From contig CAMNJK010000011.1 in assembly GCA_946541435.1 (NCBI GenBank), positions 1 to 14,772 on the forward strand: 14,772 bases of DNA, given 5' to 3'. The position numbers and the translations under genes are program-made. The notes under the pieces were generated by a model. That model worked only from the letters and a program-made list of their open reading frames with translations, was not told the origin of the DNA and ran no database searches. Of the stretch, positions 13,258 to 14,772 are shown piece after piece (within the stretch, counting starts at the first letter, position 1; the number at the start of each line of letters is the position of its first letter). The stretch comes from an uncultured Bacillota bacterium. GTDB lineage: Bacteria > Bacillota > Clostridia > Peptostreptococcales > Anaerovoracaceae.

Positions 13258-14586
13258 ATGACCATCAGACTATACCAGCAGGATGTTTACACCCGCGCGT
13301 GGGATGCTGTGATCACCGCAGCTGAACCCGCGGCTCCTGATAAAAATGATTCGCTGCCGCTCTTCACGGTCCGCCTCGACCAGTCCGCCTTCTTCCCGGA
13401 AGGGGGCGGCCAGAGCTGCGACCTGGGACATCTCGGTCCATGGGATGTGGTGGATGTCCAGGAAACCGAAGACGGCGATGTGATCCATACCGTCCGGATC
13501 CCGGACCCCGCCGATCTGCCTGCCGCCGGAAAAACTGTCAGCTGCAGCCTGGACTGGAGCCGCCGCTTTGATAACATGCAGCGTCACTGCGGCGAGCATA
13601 TCCTGTCCGGCATTTTCTACGCCCGCTGCGGCGGCGTCAACCGGGGCTTCCACATGGGCGACGATTACATGACCATCGACATCAGCCTGGAGGACGACCC
13701 CACCGATCCGGACACGCCGCGCCCGGACAGCATCGATATGGCCCTGGCCCTGGAATGCGAGCGCCGCGCCAATGAAGTCGTCTGGTCCGACGCCCCCGTT
13801 ACCGTCTTCCGGTTTGACGACAGGGCCGAAGCAGAGAAGATGCCCCTCCGCAAGGCGCTGGCCTTTGACGAGGACATTTCCATCGTCTGCGTCGGATCCC
13901 CGGAAAACGCCGCCGACTGCGTGGCCTGCTGCGGGACCCACCCTGCCACCGCCGGCCAGGTCGGCCTGATCAAGATCTTCAAAGTCGAGAACTATAAGAA
14001 CATGTTCCGGATCTACTTCGAAGCCGGTCAGCGGGCCCTGGCGGACTACGACCGCAAGCACGATATCCTGACAGATCTGTCCAACCAGTATTCATCGTCA
14101 ATTGACGATTTTCCTGCCAAGCTTCGTGTCCAGGAGCAAAAGCTGGCCGAAACCAAGGACCAGCTCTATCATATCAAGAAAGCACTGATCGACAAGGAAT
14201 GCGCCGCCCTGGATGCCGCCCTGGCAGGTAAGGATGCAAAGGCTGGCCAGCCTTTGCAGGATAACGCCGGGATCGGCCAGCCTTTGCAGGACCCTGCCGG
14301 CCCCCTGCTCCTGTGGCCCCTGGACAACCTTTCCCTGGACGATGCCTTCGACATGGGCAAGCGTTACATGAAGAAAGCGCCGAAGCTGATCCTGCTCTAC
14401 GCCAAGCAGAACACATCCTTCATCCTGGTCTCCGGCGGGACGCCCCACTGCGGCAAGCTGGTGAAGGAATACGCCTCCTTCTATCAGGGCAAGGGCGGCG
14501 GAAACGATGTGTCCGCCCGGGCCATCTTCACCTCCGAAGAAAACGCCATGCTCTTCGCCGATCTGCTGGACAAGCATCTGCGGTAA
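13258..14586 (+). CDS. alaX: Alanyl-tRNA editing protein AlaX, long form with DHHA1 domain
   Basis: A 442-residue stand-alone relative of the alanyl-tRNA synthetase editing region. It hydrolyses mischarged Ser- or Gly-tRNA(Ala) in the cytoplasm. The N-terminal barrel has FFPEGGGQSCDLG (45-57). The tRNA-SAD editing domain supplies the zinc ligands: H110 and H114 in RHCGEHILSG, and C224 and H228 in CCGTH. A charged helix with coiled-coil character follows at about 283-325. The DHHA1 domain (about 350-442) ends with GKGGGNDVSARA (411-422). Between them, residues 326-347 contain a tandem GQPLQD repeat encoded by the recurring DNA palindrome, which looks like tolerated insertion in a linker. The ATG at 13258 is chosen for its AAAGGAG site 10 nt upstream. 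The frame stays open back to 12934, but that part is AT-rich and overlaps the DnaA boxes and the promoter. It stands alone, divergent from the AraC gene. Confidence 0.92.
   Translation: MTIRLYQQDVYTRAWDAVITAAEPAAPDKNDSLPLFTVRLDQSAFFPEGGGQSCDLGHLGPWDVVDVQETEDGDVIHTVRIPDPADLPAAGKTVSCSLDWSRRFDNMQRHCGEHILSGIFYARCGGVNRGFHMGDDYMTIDISLEDDPTDPDTPRPDSIDMALALECERRANEVVWSDAPVTVFRFDDRAEAEKMPLRKALAFDEDISIVCVGSPENAADCVACCGTHPATAGQVGLIKIFKVENYKNMFRIYFEAGQRALADYDRKHDILTDLSNQYSSSIDDFPAKLRVQEQKLAETKDQLYHIKKALIDKECAALDAALAGKDAKAGQPLQDNAGIGQPLQDPAGPLLLWPLDNLSLDDAFDMGKRYMKKAPKLILLYAKQNTSFILVSGGTPHCGKLVKEYASFYQGKGGGNDVSARAIFTSEENAMLFADLLDKHLR
14094..14109. repeat. 16-bp perfect palindrome inside alaX, near-identical to the MocR leader element
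   Basis: ATCGTCAATTGACGAT is its own reverse complement and encodes part of SSIDDF. It differs at one base from the element at 69-84. This could be a regulator-binding site or a dispersed motif. Confidence 0.5.
14235..14291. repeat. Palindrome and 30-bp-period duplication of the recurring 12-mer inside alaX
   Basis: An inverted pair of the 12-mer occupies 14236-14257, with one further T-A pair making 24 bp (14235-14258). A third copy lies at 14276-14287 on the minus strand. The 17-mer GGCCAGCCTTTGCAGGA occurs at 14245-14261 and again at 14275-14291, an exact 30-bp (10-codon) offset, giving a duplicated GQPLQD peptide. Because 30 is a multiple of 3, the reading frame is kept. Confidence 0.8.
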
Positions 14587-14623
14587 CAGCTGCGGCGACG
14601 TTCAACAGGCAGACCGGGGAAAG

Positions 14624-14772
14624 TGGTGACGATTTGGTTCAGCTTTTTCTGAATCTGCACCACAAGGGCATGCGCAGGGAGCTCGTGGTGAAGATTTTAT
14701 CCCGGATTTTCAAACTCTGCACCACATGGGGTTGTGCAGGGAGCTTGTGGTGACGATTTGATTCAAGGTTTT
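14624..14772. repeat. 62-bp tandem repeat array, running off the window
   Basis: Units 14624-14685 and 14686-14747 and a partial third at 14748-14772 align with a constant 62-bp period. Best conserved are TGGTGAmGATTT at the start, then CTGCACCACA and GCAGGGAGCT towards the end; the middle varies. CACCAC and GTGGTG within and between units can pair. Unit 2 can alternatively fold CTGCACCAC with GTTGTGCAG (one mismatch). The period is not a multiple of 3, so it is not an in-frame protein repeat. It starts about 38 bp after the alaX stop. No separate terminator for alaX is evident. Confidence 0.75.

Noticed and set aside
14136..14148. GCAAAAGCTGGCC in alaX and TGCAAAAGCAGGCCAG at 3563-3578 as further copies of the 12-mer
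   Set aside because: They have one or two mismatches and encode ordinary protein segments, so they were not counted; only exact matches support the claim.
14624..14772. CRISPR array at the right end
   Set aside because: Units are diverged rather than identical, the conserved part extends through most of the 62-bp period, and no cas genes are visible.

Overview
The window looks like chromosomal DNA from a GC-rich, low-profile member of the Bacillota, most likely a Clostridia-type anaerobe. The basis is strong AGGAGG-type ribosome binding sites, a MocR regulator, a YfhO membrane protein next to a CsbB-like glycosyltransferase, a cell-wall-binding repeat protein and a secreted protein with lysine-rich Ig-like C-terminal repeats. 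The family-level placement is inference; there is no rRNA or other taxonomic marker here.

Layout from left to right. At 98-1525 (+) is a MocR/GntR-type regulator whose aminotransferase domain lacks the usual PLP lysine. It converges on a two-gene minus-strand operon, 5203-1542: a GT2 polyprenyl-phosphate glycosyltransferase translationally coupled (4-nt overlap) to a YfhO-type polytopic membrane protein, a pair known elsewhere to decorate cell-surface polymers. A divergent lipoprotein gene (5382-6086, +) ends at a strong hairpin terminator. A second minus-strand operon, 9485-6207, makes two exported proteins: a choline/glucan-binding-type repeat protein with a C-terminal L,D-transpeptidase-like domain lacking the usual catalytic motif, then a large secreted Ig-like protein. 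A saccharopine-dehydrogenase-family oxidoreductase (11015-9729, -) follows, with its own promoter and terminator. Upstream of it on the same strand is a long AraC regulator (12714-11179, -). At 13258-14586 (+) is a long-form alanyl-tRNA editing protein (AlaX with DHHA1). The window ends inside a 62-bp tandem repeat array.

Three non-genic signals stand out. (1) An exact 12-mer, GCAAAGGCTGGC, occurs eight times at six sites in both strands, inside genes and between them, twice as a perfect inverted pair. One pair sits just after a stop codon and the other lies in-frame inside alaX. This is the behaviour of a DNA-uptake-sequence-like or other genome-wide signal. (2) The 543-bp AT-rich gap between the AraC gene and alaX carries two perfect DnaA boxes in inverted orientation around a pair of palindromes, a third consensus box and an A/T tract. 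Most genes to its left point left and the gene to its right points right, so it resembles a replication origin or a DnaA-binding locus. (3) A 16-bp palindrome with ATCGTC/GACGAT arms lies at the MocR gene 5' end and recurs, with one base changed, inside alaX.
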